Assembly (NCBI GenBank): GCA_024695285.1 | Contig: JAILIM010000103.1 | Location: forward strand, 1 to 64,000 | Source of the DNA: Bacteroidales bacterium | GTDB lineage: Bacteria > Bacteroidota > Bacteroidia > Bacteroidales > UBA932 | Length of the DNA stretch: 64,000 nucleotides | Reading direction: 5' to 3' | In this document: one piece after another, positions 12,669-23,661 of the stretch | How the letters are laid out: the number at the start of each line of letters is the position of its first letter | Numbering within the stretch: the first letter of the stretch is position 1 | Notes under the pieces: model-generated | Database searches by the model: none | Told to the model about the DNA's origin: nothing | What the model saw: the letters and a program-made list of their open reading frames with translations, nothing else | Translations under genes and position numbers: made by a program

Positions 12669-13517
12669 ATGAGCAATATTATCGACGGCAAGGCAGTCAG
12701 CCTTGAAATCAAGGAAAAGCTGAAAGAGAAAGTCGAAGTGATAAGGGCTGAAGGCGGGCGCATCCCATGCATCGCGGTCATTATCGTGGGAGACAATCCT
12801 GCGAGCCGTTCCTACGTGCGCGGCAAGATCAAGGCTGCGGAATACACCGGAATGGACAGCCGCCTCATAGAATTCCCTGAAGATGTGGAAGAAGCCGTGC
12901 TGCTGAAGGAGATTCAGGCGCTTAACACCGACCCCGGAGTGGATGGTATACTCGTCCAGCTTCCGCTGCCCCGCCATATCAATGAAGAGCGCGTACTGGA
13001 CGCCATAATTCCATCTAAGGACGTCGACGGATTCCATCCCGTCAACGTCGCCAACCTTTGGCTCGGCCGCCCCTGCTTCGTGCCGTGCACCCCTCAGGGC
13101 ATCATACGCCTGATTGAGAGCACCGGAGAGAGCATCGAAGGCAAGATGGCGGTAGTTGTCGGACGCAGCAACATAGTCGGCAAGCCGGTCGCCAAACTGC
13201 TGCTCGACCGCAACGCGACCGTGACCATCGCCCATTCCCGCACCCGTGACCTTGCAGCCCTGACGCGCCAGGCCGACATACTCGTGGCCGCTGTCGGGCG
13301 CCCGGGAGTCATCACCGGCGATATGGTCAAGCCCGGCGCCATAGTGATCGACGTGGGTATCAACCGCACCGAAGACGGGCACCTGACGGGCGACGTGGAT
13401 TTCGCCTCCGCGTCCCAGGTTGCAGGGTGGATCACCCCGGTTCCGGGTGGTGTCGGCCCTATGACCATCGCCATGTTGATGGAAAACACATTGAAAGCCA
13501 GCGGATTGTCCGCATAA
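12669..13517 (+). CDS. folD: methylenetetrahydrofolate dehydrogenase/cyclohydrolase
   Basis: 282 aa. Makes 10-formyl-tetrahydrofolate, which PurN and PurH in this same window consume. Seen: the substrate site Tyr/Lys in [14 protein letters not shown], the conserved [33 protein letters not shown], the nucleotide-binding [18 protein letters not shown], and [15 protein letters not shown] at the C-terminus. It begins 4 bp after guaA, so it is co-transcribed with the gua genes. Confidence 0.97.
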   Translation: MSNIIDGKAVSLEIKEKLKEKVEVIRAEGGRIPCIAVIIVGDNPASRSYVRGKIKAAEYTGMDSRLIEFPEDVEEAVLLKEIQALNTDPGVDGILVQLPLPRHINEERVLDAIIPSKDVDGFHPVNVANLWLGRPCFVPCTPQGIIRLIESTGESIEGKMAVVVGRSNIVGKPVAKLLLDRNATVTIAHSRTRDLAALTRQADILVAAVGRPGVITGDMVKPGAIVIDVGINRTEDGHLTGDVDFASASQVAGWITPVPGGVGPMTIAMLMENTLKASGLSA

Positions 13518-13535
13518 ATATTATAGCCCCATACC

Positions 13536-15722
13536 ATGAGCAAACTGAGATTTGACGTAGTACAAGATGCCTTCAAGAAGAAGGCACTGGACGTCGAGGC
13601 ACCCGCCAAACGACCTTCCGCCTACTTCGGCGAACTGGTGTTCAACCGCGAGCAGATGCGCAAATACCTCGACGTGAAGGTATTCTATGCCCTCGTGGAC
13701 TGTATCGACAACGGCCGTCCCCTCGACCTGGAGACCGCGGACAAAGTCGCCGGCGGGATGAAGGAATGGGCGCTCGACCACGGCGTCACCCACATCACCC
13801 ACTGGTTCCAGCCGCTGACCGACCTGACCGCCGAGAAGCACGACTCCCTTATGGAATACGACAACAAGGGCGGCATGATCGAGTCCTTCGCCGGAAAGTC
13901 GCTCATCCAGCAGGAGCCTGACGCCTCTTCGTTCCCCAGCGGCGGCATACGTGCCACCTTCGAAGCCCGCGGCTACACAGCCTGGGACCCCACCTCCCCC
14001 GTGTTCATACAGGGCGACACGCTCTGCATCCCCACCGTGTTCATTTCCTACACCGGTGAGGCGCTGGACTACAAAGCCCCGCTCAAAAAGGCGCTCAAGG
14101 CCGTTTCCGACGCAGCTGTACCCATCTGCAAGCTGTTCGACCCCGAAGTGAACAAAGTGAACTCCTACCTCGGATGGGAGCAGGAATACTTCCTTGTCGA
14201 TGAAGACCTCTACGCGGCAAGGCCCGACCTTATGCTGACCGGACGCACGCTCATGGGGCACGCATCGTCCAAGAGCCAGCAGCTGGACGACCATTACTTC
14301 GCCGCGATTCCCTCCCGCGTCGCCGCGTTCATGCAGGAGCTGGAGATAGAAGGCTACAAGCTCGGCATCCCCATCAAGACAAGGCACAACGAAGTGGCTC
14401 CCAACCAGTTCGAGTTTGCGCCGATCTACGGGGAATGCAACCTGGCCAACGACCAGAACCAGATGATAATGAACGTGATGAACAAGGTCGCCCGCAAACA
14501 CGGCTTCGTGGTGCTGCTGCACGAGAAACCCTTCGCAGGCATCAACGGTTCCGGCAAGCACAACAACTGGTCCCTTGGCACCGACACGGGCACTTCCCTG
14601 CTGGCCCCCGGCAAAGACCCGAAAGGCAACCTGCAGTTCATAGTCTTCTTCGTCAACGTACTGGCCGCCGTGCAGCGCCATAACGCCCTGCTGAAGGCAA
14701 GCATCGCCAGCGCCACCAACGCCCACCGCCTCGGAGCGAACGAAGCTCCGCCTGCAATCGTATCCGCCTTCCTCGGAAATGCGATGACGGACGTACTGCA
14801 CAAACTGCTGGAAGTTCCTTCCGGCACACCCATTGAAATCGCCGGCAAGAAAGGCGCATCCGTGGGCATAGTGGAGATCCCGCAGATCTTCCTGGACAAC
14901 ACCGACCGTAACCGCACTTCCCCCTTCGCGTTCACCGGCAACCGCTTCGAATTCCGCGCGGTAGGCTCATCGGCCAACTGCGCCGGCGCCATGACCGTGC
15001 TTAACGCCGCGGTGGCACAGCAGCTGAACAAATACAAGGCGGACCTGGACAAGGAACTCGCCGCCGGCAAGAGCCTTGAGGTCGCCGCGATGGACAGCCT
15101 GAAGCCCATTATCCGCTCCGTCATCGACGTGGTCTGCTTCGACGGCAACGGCTACACCGACGAGTGGAAGAAGGAAGCCGCCCGGCGCGGCCTGGACACC
15201 GAAACCAGCGTTCCCGAGATGATCAGGACATTCACGAAGCCGGAGTCCGTCGAACTCTTCACATCCCTGGGAATCCATTCCCTCAAAGAACTTGAGGCCC
15301 GCAACGAAGTCAAATGGGATATCTATTCCAAGAAAGTCCAGATTGAAGCCAGGGTCATGGGGCGCATGGCTGTCAACCACATCATTCCCGCCGCCCTTGA
15401 ATACCAGAGCAAACTGCTTAAAAACGTTGCTCTTATGAAGGAGGTATGGCCTGATTCCTTCAAGGAAAAGGCCGTGGTGGCCCTGGAGCTGGCGGACCAG
15501 GTTTCCGCCCTTGTGCAGGAAATAAGGACCAAGGTGGACGCCATGGTAGAAGCCCGCAAGAAGGCCAACAGGATGGAAGACGAGTATTCCAAGGCCTGCG
15601 CCTACCATGAAATCGCCGAGAGCCTGCCCGGTATCAGGCAGCCCATAGACAGGCTGGAGGAAATCGTCGACAACGACACCTGGCCTCTTCCCAAGTATCG
15701 CGAGTTACTCTTCATCAACTAG
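13536..15722 (+). CDS. glnN: type III glutamine synthetase
   Basis: 728 aa, the usual length of the GSIII family (GlnN) of Bacteroides and cyanobacteria rather than the ~450 aa GSI. Makes glutamine from glutamate, NH3 and ATP. Seen: the beta-grasp ITHWFQPLTDLTAEKHDS, the metal/ATP residues around SYLGWEQEYFLVDE, KTRHNEVAPNQFEFAP, the ammonia-site region EKPFAGINGSGKHNNWSL and the family-specific C-terminal helical part. It lies 18 bp after folD and 7 bp before purA, inside a purine operon. Glutamine is a substrate of PurL and GuaA, which fits that position. Confidence 0.95.
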   Translation: MSKLRFDVVQDAFKKKALDVEAPAKRPSAYFGELVFNREQMRKYLDVKVFYALVDCIDNGRPLDLETADKVAGGMKEWALDHGVTHITHWFQPLTDLTAEKHDSLMEYDNKGGMIESFAGKSLIQQEPDASSFPSGGIRATFEARGYTAWDPTSPVFIQGDTLCIPTVFISYTGEALDYKAPLKKALKAVSDAAVPICKLFDPEVNKVNSYLGWEQEYFLVDEDLYAARPDLMLTGRTLMGHASSKSQQLDDHYFAAIPSRVAAFMQELEIEGYKLGIPIKTRHNEVAPNQFEFAPIYGECNLANDQNQMIMNVMNKVARKHGFVVLLHEKPFAGINGSGKHNNWSLGTDTGTSLLAPGKDPKGNLQFIVFFVNVLAAVQRHNALLKASIASATNAHRLGANEAPPAIVSAFLGNAMTDVLHKLLEVPSGTPIEIAGKKGASVGIVEIPQIFLDNTDRNRTSPFAFTGNRFEFRAVGSSANCAGAMTVLNAAVAQQLNKYKADLDKELAAGKSLEVAAMDSLKPIIRSVIDVVCFDGNGYTDEWKKEAARRGLDTETSVPEMIRTFTKPESVELFTSLGIHSLKELEARNEVKWDIYSKKVQIEARVMGRMAVNHIIPAALEYQSKLLKNVALMKEVWPDSFKEKAVVALELADQVSALVQEIRTKVDAMVEARKKANRMEDEYSKACAYHEIAESLPGIRQPIDRLEEIVDNDTWPLPKYRELLFIN

Positions 15723-15729
15723 ATTCACC

Positions 15730-17010
15730 ATGACAAAGAACAAAATAGACGTAGTACTCGGGCTCCAGTGGGGCGACGAGGGCAAGGGGAAGGTCGTGGA
15801 CGTGCTGACCCCCGGCTACAAAATGGTTGCAAGGTTCCAGGGAGGTCCGAACGCAGGGCATTCACTGGTGTTCGACGGAGACAGCTTCGTGCTGCACACC
15901 GTCCCGTCCGGCATCTTCCGCGAAGGGACAGTGAACATCATCGGCAACGGTGTGGTCATAGATCCCGTCATCTTTATGGATGAAATTTCAAAGATCGAAG
16001 CGATGGGCGTGGACGTGGACAAGAAACTGTTCATCTCCAAGCGCGCGCACCTCATTTTGCCCACCCACAGGGCCCTGGACGCCGCCAGCGAAAGCGCCAT
16101 GGGCAAGTCCAAGATAGGTTCCACCCTGAAGGGCATAGGACCGGCCTACGCCGACAAGACGGGCCGCCACGGCCTGCGCGTCGGAGACCTTCTCCAGCCA
16201 GACTACCGTGAGTTCTATGAGGCCCGCAAGCAACGCCACATGCAGCTGCTTCAGCAGTATCCCGCATACGAGTCCCCCTTCGATTTCGACGCCTACGAGC
16301 AGCAGTGGTTCAAGGCGGTGGAAGAACTCAGGCGCTTCCCATTCATAGACAGCGAAATCTATGTAAACAAGGCCCTTGACGAAGGCGTACCAATCCTGGC
16401 GGAAGGCGCCCAGGGCTCGCTTCTGGACATAGACTTCGGCACATATCCCTACGTCACTTCCTCCAGCACGCTGTCGGCGGGAGTGTGCACCGGTCTCGGT
16501 GTAGCGCCCAGCCGCGTCGGTTCCATCTACGGCATATTCAAGGCCTACTGCACCCGCGTGGGCAGCGGCCCTTTCCCGACCGAACTTTTCGACGCCGACG
16601 GCGAACGCCTTCGCTGCATAGGCCACGAATACGGAGCCACCACCGGCCGTCCGCGCCGCTGCGGCTGGCTCGACATGGTGGCCCTCAAGTATGCCGTGAT
16701 GATGAATGCCGTGACGGACCTGATCATGATGAAATCCGACGTCCTGGACGGCTTCGACACCATCAAGGTGGCGGTAGCCTACAAGGAGGGAGACCGTATA
16801 CTCGAGAGTTTCCCCTACGACGGAGGAAAGGACGTCACGCCCGTATATAAAGAATTCCCCGGATGGAAAACCCCGCTCTGCGGCCTCCGCCGCTACGAGG
16901 ATTTCCCCGAGGCGTTCAAACAGTATATGGCCTTCATCGAGGCAGAAACCGGCTGCCGGATCAAGATCGTCTCCGTCGGTCCCGACCGCGAAGCCACTGT
17001 CGTCCTCTAG
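15730..17010 (+). CDS. purA: adenylosuccinate synthetase
   Basis: 426 aa. Joins IMP and aspartate using GTP. Seen: the P-loop-like [11 protein letters not shown], the catalytic His in [51 protein letters not shown], and [10 protein letters not shown] near the C-terminal Arg cluster. It ends the + strand series guaB-guaA-folD-glnN-purA. Its TAG stop and the stop of purB lie in one CTAG palindrome, so the two operons collide without an intergenic terminator. Confidence 0.97.
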   Translation: MTKNKIDVVLGLQWGDEGKGKVVDVLTPGYKMVARFQGGPNAGHSLVFDGDSFVLHTVPSGIFREGTVNIIGNGVVIDPVIFMDEISKIEAMGVDVDKKLFISKRAHLILPTHRALDAASESAMGKSKIGSTLKGIGPAYADKTGRHGLRVGDLLQPDYREFYEARKQRHMQLLQQYPAYESPFDFDAYEQQWFKAVEELRRFPFIDSEIYVNKALDEGVPILAEGAQGSLLDIDFGTYPYVTSSSTLSAGVCTGLGVAPSRVGSIYGIFKAYCTRVGSGPFPTELFDADGERLRCIGHEYGATTGRPRRCGWLDMVALKYAVMMNAVTDLIMMKSDVLDGFDTIKVAVAYKEGDRILESFPYDGGKDVTPVYKEFPGWKTPLCGLRRYEDFPEAFKQYMAFIEAETGCRIKIVSVGPDREATVVL

Positions 17011-18299
17011 ATCCCTACGCGGTAGAAGATCTCGTCGACGTTACGGAAATAATAATCCAGGGTAAAGCAACTGTCCAGTTCTTCCCTGGATAATTTATTT
17101 CCAACCGCCTCCGAGGCTTCGAGAAGCGTCTTGTAGTCCTTGTCCTGTGTCCATGCCTCCATTGCTATGGGCTGGACGGTGTCGTAGGCCTGCTCGCGGG
17201 ACATCCCCTTGGCAATCAGGGCATTCATCACGCGCTGGGCGAAGATGACGCCGCGGGTGCGGTAGATGTTGGCCAGCATAGTCTCAGGATAGACCACCAG
17301 GTTATCCAGAATGCCCTTGAAACGCTGGAGCATGTAGTCCAGCAGTTCGGTGGCGTCAGGCAGGACGATGCGCTCGGTGCTGGAGTGGGAAATGTCCCTC
17401 TCATGCCACAGGGCCACGTTTTCGTAGGCAGTGGCCATGTAGCCGCGCATGACGCGGGCGCAGCCGCATATGTTCTCGCTGCTGATGGGGTTACGCTTGT
17501 GCGGCATCGCGCTGGAACCCTTCTGCCCCTTGCGGAAGGCCTCCTCGACCTCACGGACTTCCGTGCGCTGGAGATTGCGAACCTCGAACGCCATCTGCTC
17601 GAGGGTGGAGGCGATGAGTGCAAGCGTGCCGACATAGCAGGCGTGGCGGTCTCTCTGCAGAACCTGGGTGGATATGCGGGCACTCTCTATCCCCAGTTTC
17701 CCGCACACGAAGTCTTGTATGTACGGCGGAATGTTGGCAAAATTGCCCACGGCCCCGCTCATCTTGCCGGCTTCCACCCCGGCGGCGGCATACTGGAAAC
17801 GCTCCATGTTGCGTTTCATCTCCTCATACCACAGGGCCCATTTGAGGCCGAAGCTGGTGATATCGGCATGGACTCCGTGGGTGCGGCCTATGCAGGGTGT
17901 GGACTTGAATTCGAGCGCACGACGGCGCAACACCTCCATGAATTCCTCCAGGTCCTTGCGGAGTATGGCGTTGGCCTGCTTGAGCAGGTAGCCGTTGGCG
18001 GTGTCCACGACGTCGGTGGAAGTGAGACCGTAGTGGACCCATTTGCGCTCATCGCCGAGACTCTCGCTGACGGCGCGGGTGAATGCCACCACATCGTGGC
18101 GGGTCTGTTCTTCTATCTCCTGAATGCGGCTGACCTCAAAACGGGCGTTCTTCCGTATTTTTTCCACATCTTCCGCCGGAATCACGCCAAGCTTGCTCCA
18201 GGCTTCGCAGGAGAGGATTTCAACTTCCAGGTAGGCGCCGAACTTGTTCTCTTCAGTCCATACGTCCCGCATTACCTTACGGGAATAGCGTTCAATCAT
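17007..18299 (-). CDS. purB: adenylosuccinate lyase
   Basis: 430 aa, fumarase/aspartase superfamily. Cleaves SAICAR and adenylosuccinate, releasing fumarate. Seen: [13 protein letters not shown], the catalytic His in [16 protein letters not shown], and the mobile signature loop [18 protein letters not shown]. It is the last gene of the minus-strand pur operon. Its ATG overlaps the purC1 stop as ATGA. Confidence 0.96.
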   Translation of the reverse strand: MIERYSRKVMRDVWTEENKFGAYLEVEILSCEAWSKLGVIPAEDVEKIRKNARFEVSRIQEIEEQTRHDVVAFTRAVSESLGDERKWVHYGLTSTDVVDTANGYLLKQANAILRKDLEEFMEVLRRRALEFKSTPCIGRTHGVHADITSFGLKWALWYEEMKRNMERFQYAAAGVEAGKMSGAVGNFANIPPYIQDFVCGKLGIESARISTQVLQRDRHACYVGTLALIASTLEQMAFEVRNLQRTEVREVEEAFRKGQKGSSAMPHKRNPISSENICGCARVMRGYMATAYENVALWHERDISHSSTERIVLPDATELLDYMLQRFKGILDNLVVYPETMLANIYRTRGVIFAQRVMNALIAKGMSREQAYDTVQPIAMEAWTQDKDYKTLLEASEAVGNKLSREELDSCFTLDYYFRNVDEIFYRVGI

Positions 18300-19246
18300 A
18301 TCGCTTGCTTGTCTATAAACTTCCTGATATTGGCTTCGATACGCGCGGCGACATCGGGGCAGTCCGCCGGATGGAATTCTTCGCCGGTAATATGCTCATA
18401 GAGCTCGACGTAGCGGTCGGTGATACCGGCAACCACTTCGGGGGTCATTTCGGGAACCTTCTCCCCTTCCCTGCCCTGGAATCCGCCGGCCATCAGCCAC
18501 TCGCGTACGAACTCCTTGGAAAGCTGTTTCTGGTGCTCCCCTTTTGCCAGCCGCTCCTCATAGCCATCGGCGTAGAAGTAACGTGAGGAGTCGGGAGTGT
18601 GGATTTCGTCCATCAGGATTATCCTGCCGTCCTTTTTTCCGAACTCATACTTGGTGTCCACCAGGATGAGGCCACGCTTCGCGGCGATTTCCGTACCTCT
18701 TTGGAACAGGGCCAGGGTGTAGCGCTCCAGTTGCTCGTATTCGTCTTTCGGGACTATGCCGCGGGCGATGATCTCTTCCTTGCTGATGTCCTCGTCGTGG
18801 CCTTCTGCCGCCTTTGTGGTGGGGGTGATGATGGGCTGCGGAAGTTTCTGGTTTTCCTTCAGCCCTTCGGGAAGGGCAACGCCGCACAGGGTGCGCTTAC
18901 CGGCTTTGTACTCCCTCCATGCATGGCCTGCGAGGTAGCCGCGGACCACCATTTCTACTTTGTAGGGTTCGCAGCGCCAGCCAATAGTGACCATGGGATC
19001 GGGCACGGCGACCTTCCAGTTGGGCACAATATCTTCTGTGAGGTCGAGGAAACCGGCGGCTATCTGATTGAGAACCTGGCCCTTGCAGGGGATGCCCTCG
19101 GGAAGGACCACGTCGAATGCGGAAATGCGGTCAGTGGCGACCATCACGAGGAAGCCGTTGTCGAGGCTGTAGACATCCCGGACTTTTCCGGTGTACTTGG
19201 ATTCCTGGCCGGGAAAATGGAAATCGGTTGATACGAGAGCTTTCAT
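18296..19246 (-). CDS. purC: SAICAR synthetase, long type
   Basis: 316 aa. Couples CAIR and aspartate to give SAICAR. This is the long form related to yeast ADE1 and usual in Bacteroidetes. Seen: the ATP-binding [15 protein letters not shown], the substrate signature [52 protein letters not shown] and [19 protein letters not shown]. All motifs look intact. It overlaps purD by 4 bp. A second, short PurC lies at 25012-25734; this one is the better candidate for the working enzyme. Confidence 0.95.
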   Translation of the reverse strand: MKALVSTDFHFPGQESKYTGKVRDVYSLDNGFLVMVATDRISAFDVVLPEGIPCKGQVLNQIAAGFLDLTEDIVPNWKVAVPDPMVTIGWRCEPYKVEMVVRGYLAGHAWREYKAGKRTLCGVALPEGLKENQKLPQPIITPTTKAAEGHDEDISKEEIIARGIVPKDEYEQLERYTLALFQRGTEIAAKRGLILVDTKYEFGKKDGRIILMDEIHTPDSSRYFYADGYEERLAKGEHQKQLSKEFVREWLMAGGFQGREGEKVPEMTPEVVAGITDRYVELYEHITGEEFHPADCPDVAARIEANIRKFIDKQAI

Positions 19247-20487
19247 ATTGCTTGATGTGCTATATCAGTGCGAAAATACAAATTATTGCAGACAATACCA
19301 GCGGCGGCGGCATAAACGCGGTCGCGGGCTGCGGAGAGGGTGGCGGCACGGCACACGGGCATTAGCACGCGGCCCCCGTTGGTCACGTAGCCGCCGTCGC
19401 GCAAGGCGGTTCCCATATGATAGACGCGGGCGTCCAGACCGTCGAGTCCGGAGATGGGGAAACCCTTTTCATAATGCCCCGGATACCCCTTTGAGGCCAG
19501 CACGACGCCGATTGTGACGTCCCCGCTCCACCGGAGGTCCTCCACCGGACGGCCGGAAGCCACGGCGTCGAACACCTCGAACGCGTCGCTATCCAGGAGC
19601 GGCAGCACCACCTCCGTCTCAGGGTCACCGAAACGGGCGTTGAATTCAATCACCTTGATGCCGTCGGCGGTTTTCATCAATCCACCGTAAAGCACGCCGC
19701 AGAGCGGACAGCCCTCGGAGACCATCCCGGAAGCCGCCTTGCACATTATTTCCTGGTAGGCAAACTCACGGTCGGCGTCAGTAATGAACGGCAGGCCGGT
19801 GTAGGCCCCCATCCCGCCGGTGTTGGGGCCGAGGTCACCGTCGAAGGCGCGCTTGTGGTCCTGCGAGAGCGGCATGGGATACACGTCGTCGCCGCTGACA
19901 AAACACATGAAGGAAAATTCAGGGCCCTCCAGGAAGTCTTCCACCACCACTCTCCCCTGTCCGAAACTGTGGTCCAGCAGCATTGAGCGCAGGGCGGCTT
20001 CAGCCTCCTCCATCGTGCCGGCTATGACCACGCCCTTGCCTGCCGCGAGCCCGTCGTACTTCAGGACTGCCGGCAGCGGACGCCTCTTCACATATTCGAG
20101 CGCCTCCCCGAAATCGGAAAAACTGCGATAGGCTGCAGTGGGGATGCCATATTTTGCCATCAGCTGCTTGGCAAATTCCTTGCTGCTCTCGATGCGGGTG
20201 GCGGCGGCGCTGTGGCCGAAGATGCGCAGCCCTGCGGCACGGAACACGTCCGCGACTCCGGCCGAGAGCGACGCTTCAGGGCCCACGACCGTCAGGTCAA
20301 TCCCCTTCCCGAGAGCAAAATCCTTCAGGCCCTCCACATCAGTGTCTTTAATGGGCACACATTCCGCATGCGCCGCTATGCCGGCATTGCCGGGGGCACA
20401 GTAGATCTTGGAAACCTTCGCCGAACGCGAAAGGGCATCCACAATGGCGTGCTCGCGGCCGCCGGAACCTATGACAAGTACTTTCAT
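19243..20487 (-). CDS. purD: phosphoribosylamine-glycine ligase
   Basis: 414 aa from the ATG at 20487. An ATP-grasp enzyme forming GAR from phosphoribosylamine and glycine. Seen: the N-terminal [34 protein letters not shown], the ATP-grasp lysine region [41 protein letters not shown] and [16 protein letters not shown]. An in-frame start 24 bp upstream would overlap purH. It lies 1 bp after purH. Confidence 0.96.
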   Translation of the reverse strand: MKVLVIGSGGREHAIVDALSRSAKVSKIYCAPGNAGIAAHAECVPIKDTDVEGLKDFALGKGIDLTVVGPEASLSAGVADVFRAAGLRIFGHSAAATRIESSKEFAKQLMAKYGIPTAAYRSFSDFGEALEYVKRRPLPAVLKYDGLAAGKGVVIAGTMEEAEAALRSMLLDHSFGQGRVVVEDFLEGPEFSFMCFVSGDDVYPMPLSQDHKRAFDGDLGPNTGGMGAYTGLPFITDADREFAYQEIMCKAASGMVSEGCPLCGVLYGGLMKTADGIKVIEFNARFGDPETEVVLPLLDSDAFEVFDAVASGRPVEDLRWSGDVTIGVVLASKGYPGHYEKGFPISGLDGLDARVYHMGTALRDGGYVTNGGRVLMPVCRAATLSAARDRVYAAAAGIVCNNLYFRTDIAHQAI

Positions 20488-20488
20488 A

Positions 20489-22018
20489 TCAGTGCTTAAA
20501 ATGACGTACACCAGTGAATATCATCGGAATGCCGAGCTCGTTCGCCTTTGCCACGGACTCTTCGTCCCTTATGCTGCCGCCGGGCTGCACGATGGCAGCG
20601 ACTCCGTATTGGGCCGCCAGTTCCACGGTGTCGGCGAAAGGCAGGAAGCCGTCGGAGGCAAGGATGAGACCATCGGTGAAGCCGGCCTCACGGGCCTGCT
20701 CAAGGGCTATATGGGCGGAGCCGACACGGTTGGTCTGCCCTGCTCCTATGCCCACCGTGTGGCCGTCACGGACCACGGCTATGGCGTTGGATTTGACGTG
20801 CTTGACTATCTTCCAGCCGAATTCGAGGTCGGCAAGCTGCGACTTGTCGGGAGTCTTTTCGGTCACACAGCGGAACGACTCAGCGGCCTCGACCTGCGTG
20901 TCAAGCTGCTGGACCAGCATCCCGCCGTTGACTCCGACGAACTGCCGCACAGGTCCCTCGCTTGGGGTCATATCCACCTGAAGGACACGGAGGTTCTTCT
21001 TGGAGGCGAGTATTTCCAGTGCCTCGGGGGTGAATGAGGGGGCTATTACGATTTCGAGGAAGATGGGCTTCATGCCGAGGGCCACTTCGGCGGTCAGCTC
21101 GCGGTTCACGCCGACTATGCCGCCGTAGATGCTGACCTTGTCGGCTTCATACGCCGCCTGCCAGGCTGCTTCTATAGTCTTGCCAACGGCAGCGCCGCAA
21201 GGATTCATGTGCTTGAGCGCAAGGCAGAACGGTTCGGCGAAGTCGCGGAGCACGTTCAATGCTGCGTTAGCATCCTGTATATTGTTGTAGGACAGCTCCT
21301 TGCCCTGGATCTGCCGGGACGTGGCGAGGGAGTATGGCTCCGGCTGCATGGCGGCATAGAAGGAGGCCTGCTGGTGGGGATTTTCGCCGTAGCGGAGGGG
21401 CTGCTTCAGCTCATATTCGAGGAACATCCGCTCGGGGAGGCCGGCCTGGGCGCGCATGTAGGCGGCTATGCGGCAGTCGTATTCGGCTGTGTGGGTGTAG
21501 GCCTTGGCGGAGAGTTCTAGACGGGTCCGGGGTGTGGTAGTGCCGTTCTGCTTCAATTCGGATAGTATGCGGCCGTAGTCGGAGGGATCGCAGACCACGG
21601 TGACGTCGCGCCAGTTCTTTGCAGCGCTGCGGAGCATGGAGGGGCCGCCGATATCTATGTTCTCGACGGCTTCTTCCATGGTGACGCCTTCCTTCGCGAT
21701 GGTTTTCGCAAAAGGATAGAGGTTGACGCAGACGAGGTCTATGAGGCCTATGCCGTTCTGTTTCAAGGCTTCCATGTGCCCGGGAACGTCGCGGCGGGCG
21801 AGGAGGGCGCCGTGGACTTTGGGATGGAGGGTTTTGACTCTGCCGTCGCAGATTTCAGGAAAACCGGTAACCTGGCTGATTCCCGTCGTCTTCACGCCGG
21901 CTTCTTCCAACATTTTTTGTGTTCCCCCGGTGGCTATTATTTCCCATCCGAGGTCCTTCAGTCCCTTCACAAAATCCACGACTCCACTCTTGTCACTGAC
22001 ACTTACTAATGCTCTCAT
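20489..22018 (-). CDS. purH: bifunctional AICAR formyltransferase/IMP cyclohydrolase
   Basis: 509 aa. The N-terminal IMP cyclohydrolase domain of MGS-like fold (SVSDKSGVVDFVKGLKDLGW, RVKTLHPKVHGALLARR) is followed by the AICAR transformylase domain (LRYGENPHQQASFY, the KHMNPCGAAVG motif with its catalytic Lys-His, SDGFLPFADTVE, IVQPGGSIRDEESV). Together they carry out the last two steps to IMP, using formyl-THF derived from FolD. The start overlaps the end of purN by 26 bp. Confidence 0.97.
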   Translation of the reverse strand: MRALVSVSDKSGVVDFVKGLKDLGWEIIATGGTQKMLEEAGVKTTGISQVTGFPEICDGRVKTLHPKVHGALLARRDVPGHMEALKQNGIGLIDLVCVNLYPFAKTIAKEGVTMEEAVENIDIGGPSMLRSAAKNWRDVTVVCDPSDYGRILSELKQNGTTTPRTRLELSAKAYTHTAEYDCRIAAYMRAQAGLPERMFLEYELKQPLRYGENPHQQASFYAAMQPEPYSLATSRQIQGKELSYNNIQDANAALNVLRDFAEPFCLALKHMNPCGAAVGKTIEAAWQAAYEADKVSIYGGIVGVNRELTAEVALGMKPIFLEIVIAPSFTPEALEILASKKNLRVLQVDMTPSEGPVRQFVGVNGGMLVQQLDTQVEAAESFRCVTEKTPDKSQLADLEFGWKIVKHVKSNAIAVVRDGHTVGIGAGQTNRVGSAHIALEQAREAGFTDGLILASDGFLPFADTVELAAQYGVAAIVQPGGSIRDEESVAKANELGIPMIFTGVRHFKH

Positions 22019-22583
22019 CTATTATTTTTTGAATAGTTTCTATATACAGTTGATGTTCTATGATCTGGCCGAGGCGGTGGACTTCGGCGGGGTCGGAGCC
22101 TTCGTAGGGGAAGGCGCGCTGGGCGATGATGGGGCCGCCGTCGAGGGTTTCGTCGACATAGTGGATGGTGATGCCGAAGACCTTGACGCCGTAGGCGACG
22201 GCATCCTCGACGGCGTGGGCGCCCTTGAAGGCGGGCAGCAGCGACGGGTGGATGTTGATGATGCGGCCGCGGTAGGCGTCCAGCAGGGTCGGCCCTATCA
22301 GCCGCATGTAGCCGGCAAGGCACACGAGGGAGACGCCGGCGGCGTCGAGGCGCGTGACGATCTCACGCTCAAAGTCCGCCTTGGAGGCGTAGCTGCGGGG
22401 CGAGAATACGAAGGCCGGGATGCCGTGGCGACGGGCGCGATGCTCGACCTCGGCGCCTGGCTTGTCGCAGACCATTAGGGCGACCTGCGCGGCTATGCGG
22501 CCGTCCTCGCAGGCCTTGGCGATGGCCTCGAAGTTGGTGCCGGTGCCGCTGGCGAATACTGCTATTTGTTTTAGATTCTTCAC
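21993..22583 (-). CDS. purN: phosphoribosylglycinamide formyltransferase (folate-dependent)
   Basis: 196 aa from the GTG at 22583. Transfers a formyl group from 10-formyl-THF to GAR. Seen: the opening IAVFASGTGTNFEAIAKAC, the catalytic Asn-His-Asp region INIHPSLLPAFKGAHAVEDA and GITIHYVDETLDGGPIIAQ. The start codon is odd: a copy of the dispersed TGTCATTCTGA repeat covers 22572-22599 on the opposite strand and supplies the GTG and first codons (V-K-N-L). An upstream ATG at 22646 would read through the whole repeat and into the end of purM, so I prefer the GTG. Confidence 0.9.
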   Translation of the reverse strand: MKNLKQIAVFASGTGTNFEAIAKACEDGRIAAQVALMVCDKPGAEVEHRARRHGIPAFVFSPRSYASKADFEREIVTRLDAAGVSLVCLAGYMRLIGPTLLDAYRGRIINIHPSLLPAFKGAHAVEDAVAYGVKVFGITIHYVDETLDGGPIIAQRAFPYEGSDPAEVHRLGQIIEHQLYIETIQKIIDESISKCQ

Positions 22584-22599
22584 TTCGTTCAGAATGACA
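22572..22599 (-). repeat. dispersed TGTCATTCTGA...GAAGAATCTA repeat, copy 1
   Basis: Minus-strand copy of a 28-bp repeat also found at 40388, 40452 and 47904. The half reading GAAGTGAAGAATCTA overlaps the predicted start of purN. Between purM and purN it is the only non-coding DNA in this part of the operon. Confidence 0.75.
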
Positions 22600-22629
22600 G
22601 GTGGGATCAGTTTAACAGGTTCGTTCAGG

Positions 22630-23661
22630 CTACTGAATGACAACACCGGGGGTGGGGGTGACGCGGCCGATGACGGTGGCTTTCTCGCCGTGGGCGGAGA
22701 GGATCTCTATCGCCTTGTCCGCTTCGGAGGGGGCGAGGACGATGACCATGCCTATGCCCATGTTGAAGATATTGAACATTTCCCTGTGCGGCACGCCGCC
22801 GAGGCGCTCCAGGAAGCGGAACACCGGCAGTATCTCCCAACTTCCCTCCTGCACGCTGATGCCCTGGCCGGGCTTTAGCACGCGTGGTATGTTTTCGTCG
22901 AAGCCGCCGCCGGTTATGTGGCTGATGCCGTGGACATTGCAGTTGCGTATCACATCCAGGACGGGCTTCACGTATATCCTTGTCGGGGTCAGCAGCACGT
23001 CACCGAGGCGCCTGCCGCCGAATTCCGGGATGCAGTCGGTGTAGCTTAGGCCGGCGTCGGCGACTATCTTGCGCACCAGGCTGAAGCCGTTGGAGTGGAC
23101 TCCGCTGGAGGCGATTCCTACCAGCACGTCTCCCACCTCAACCTTGGAGCCATCTATCAGTTTCGACTTCTCCACGGCGCCGGTTGTGTAGCCGGCTATG
23201 TCGTATTCGCCGCCGCCGTACATTCCCGGCATCTCGGCCGTCTCGCCGCCCACGAGCGCGCAGCCCGCCTGGCGGCAGCCTTCGGCAACGCCGGCCACGA
23301 TGGCCTCGACCTTGGCCGGTTCGTTGTGCCCCAGCGCAACGTAGTCGAGGAAGAACAGCGGCTCAGCGCCCTGGGCCAGCACGTCGTTGACGCACATCGC
23401 CACGGCGTCGATGCCAATGGTGTCGTGTTTGTCGAGGGCAAACGCTATCTTGAGTTTGGTGCCCACACCGTCGGTGCCGCTGACCAGCACCGGCTCCTTA
23501 AGGCCCAGCGCGGAGAGGTCGAACATGCCGCCGAACGAACCTATATTGCCCATAGAACCCGTGCGGGCGGTGGACGCCACATGCTGCTTGATACGCCGGA
23601 CGACCTCGTAGCCGGCCTCCAGGTTCACGCCTGCGTTTTCATAAGTCTTGGCCATAATCAT
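22630..23661 (-). CDS. purM: phosphoribosylformylglycinamidine cyclo-ligase (AIR synthetase)
   Basis: 343 aa. ATP-dependent ring closure of FGAM to AIR. Seen: the glycine-rich [87 protein letters not shown] and [15 protein letters not shown]. Its ATG overlaps the purF stop as ATGA, a typical coupling arrangement. Confidence 0.97.
   Translation of the reverse strand: MIMAKTYENAGVNLEAGYEVVRRIKQHVASTARTGSMGNIGSFGGMFDLSALGLKEPVLVSGTDGVGTKLKIAFALDKHDTIGIDAVAMCVNDVLAQGAEPLFFLDYVALGHNEPAKVEAIVAGVAEGCRQAGCALVGGETAEMPGMYGGGEYDIAGYTTGAVEKSKLIDGSKVEVGDVLVGIASSGVHSNGFSLVRKIVADAGLSYTDCIPEFGGRRLGDVLLTPTRIYVKPVLDVIRNCNVHGISHITGGGFDENIPRVLKPGQGISVQEGSWEILPVFRFLERLGGVPHREMFNIFNMGIGMVIVLAPSEADKAIEILSAHGEKATVIGRVTPTPGVVIQ

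Noticed and set aside
22584..22646. N-terminal extension of PurN from ATG 22646
   Set aside because: It would translate the dispersed repeat (V-I-L-N-E-V-K-N-L) and overlap the end of purM. This peptide is a typical artefact of that repeat, and the family starts at the I-A-V-F-A-S-G-T-G strand.
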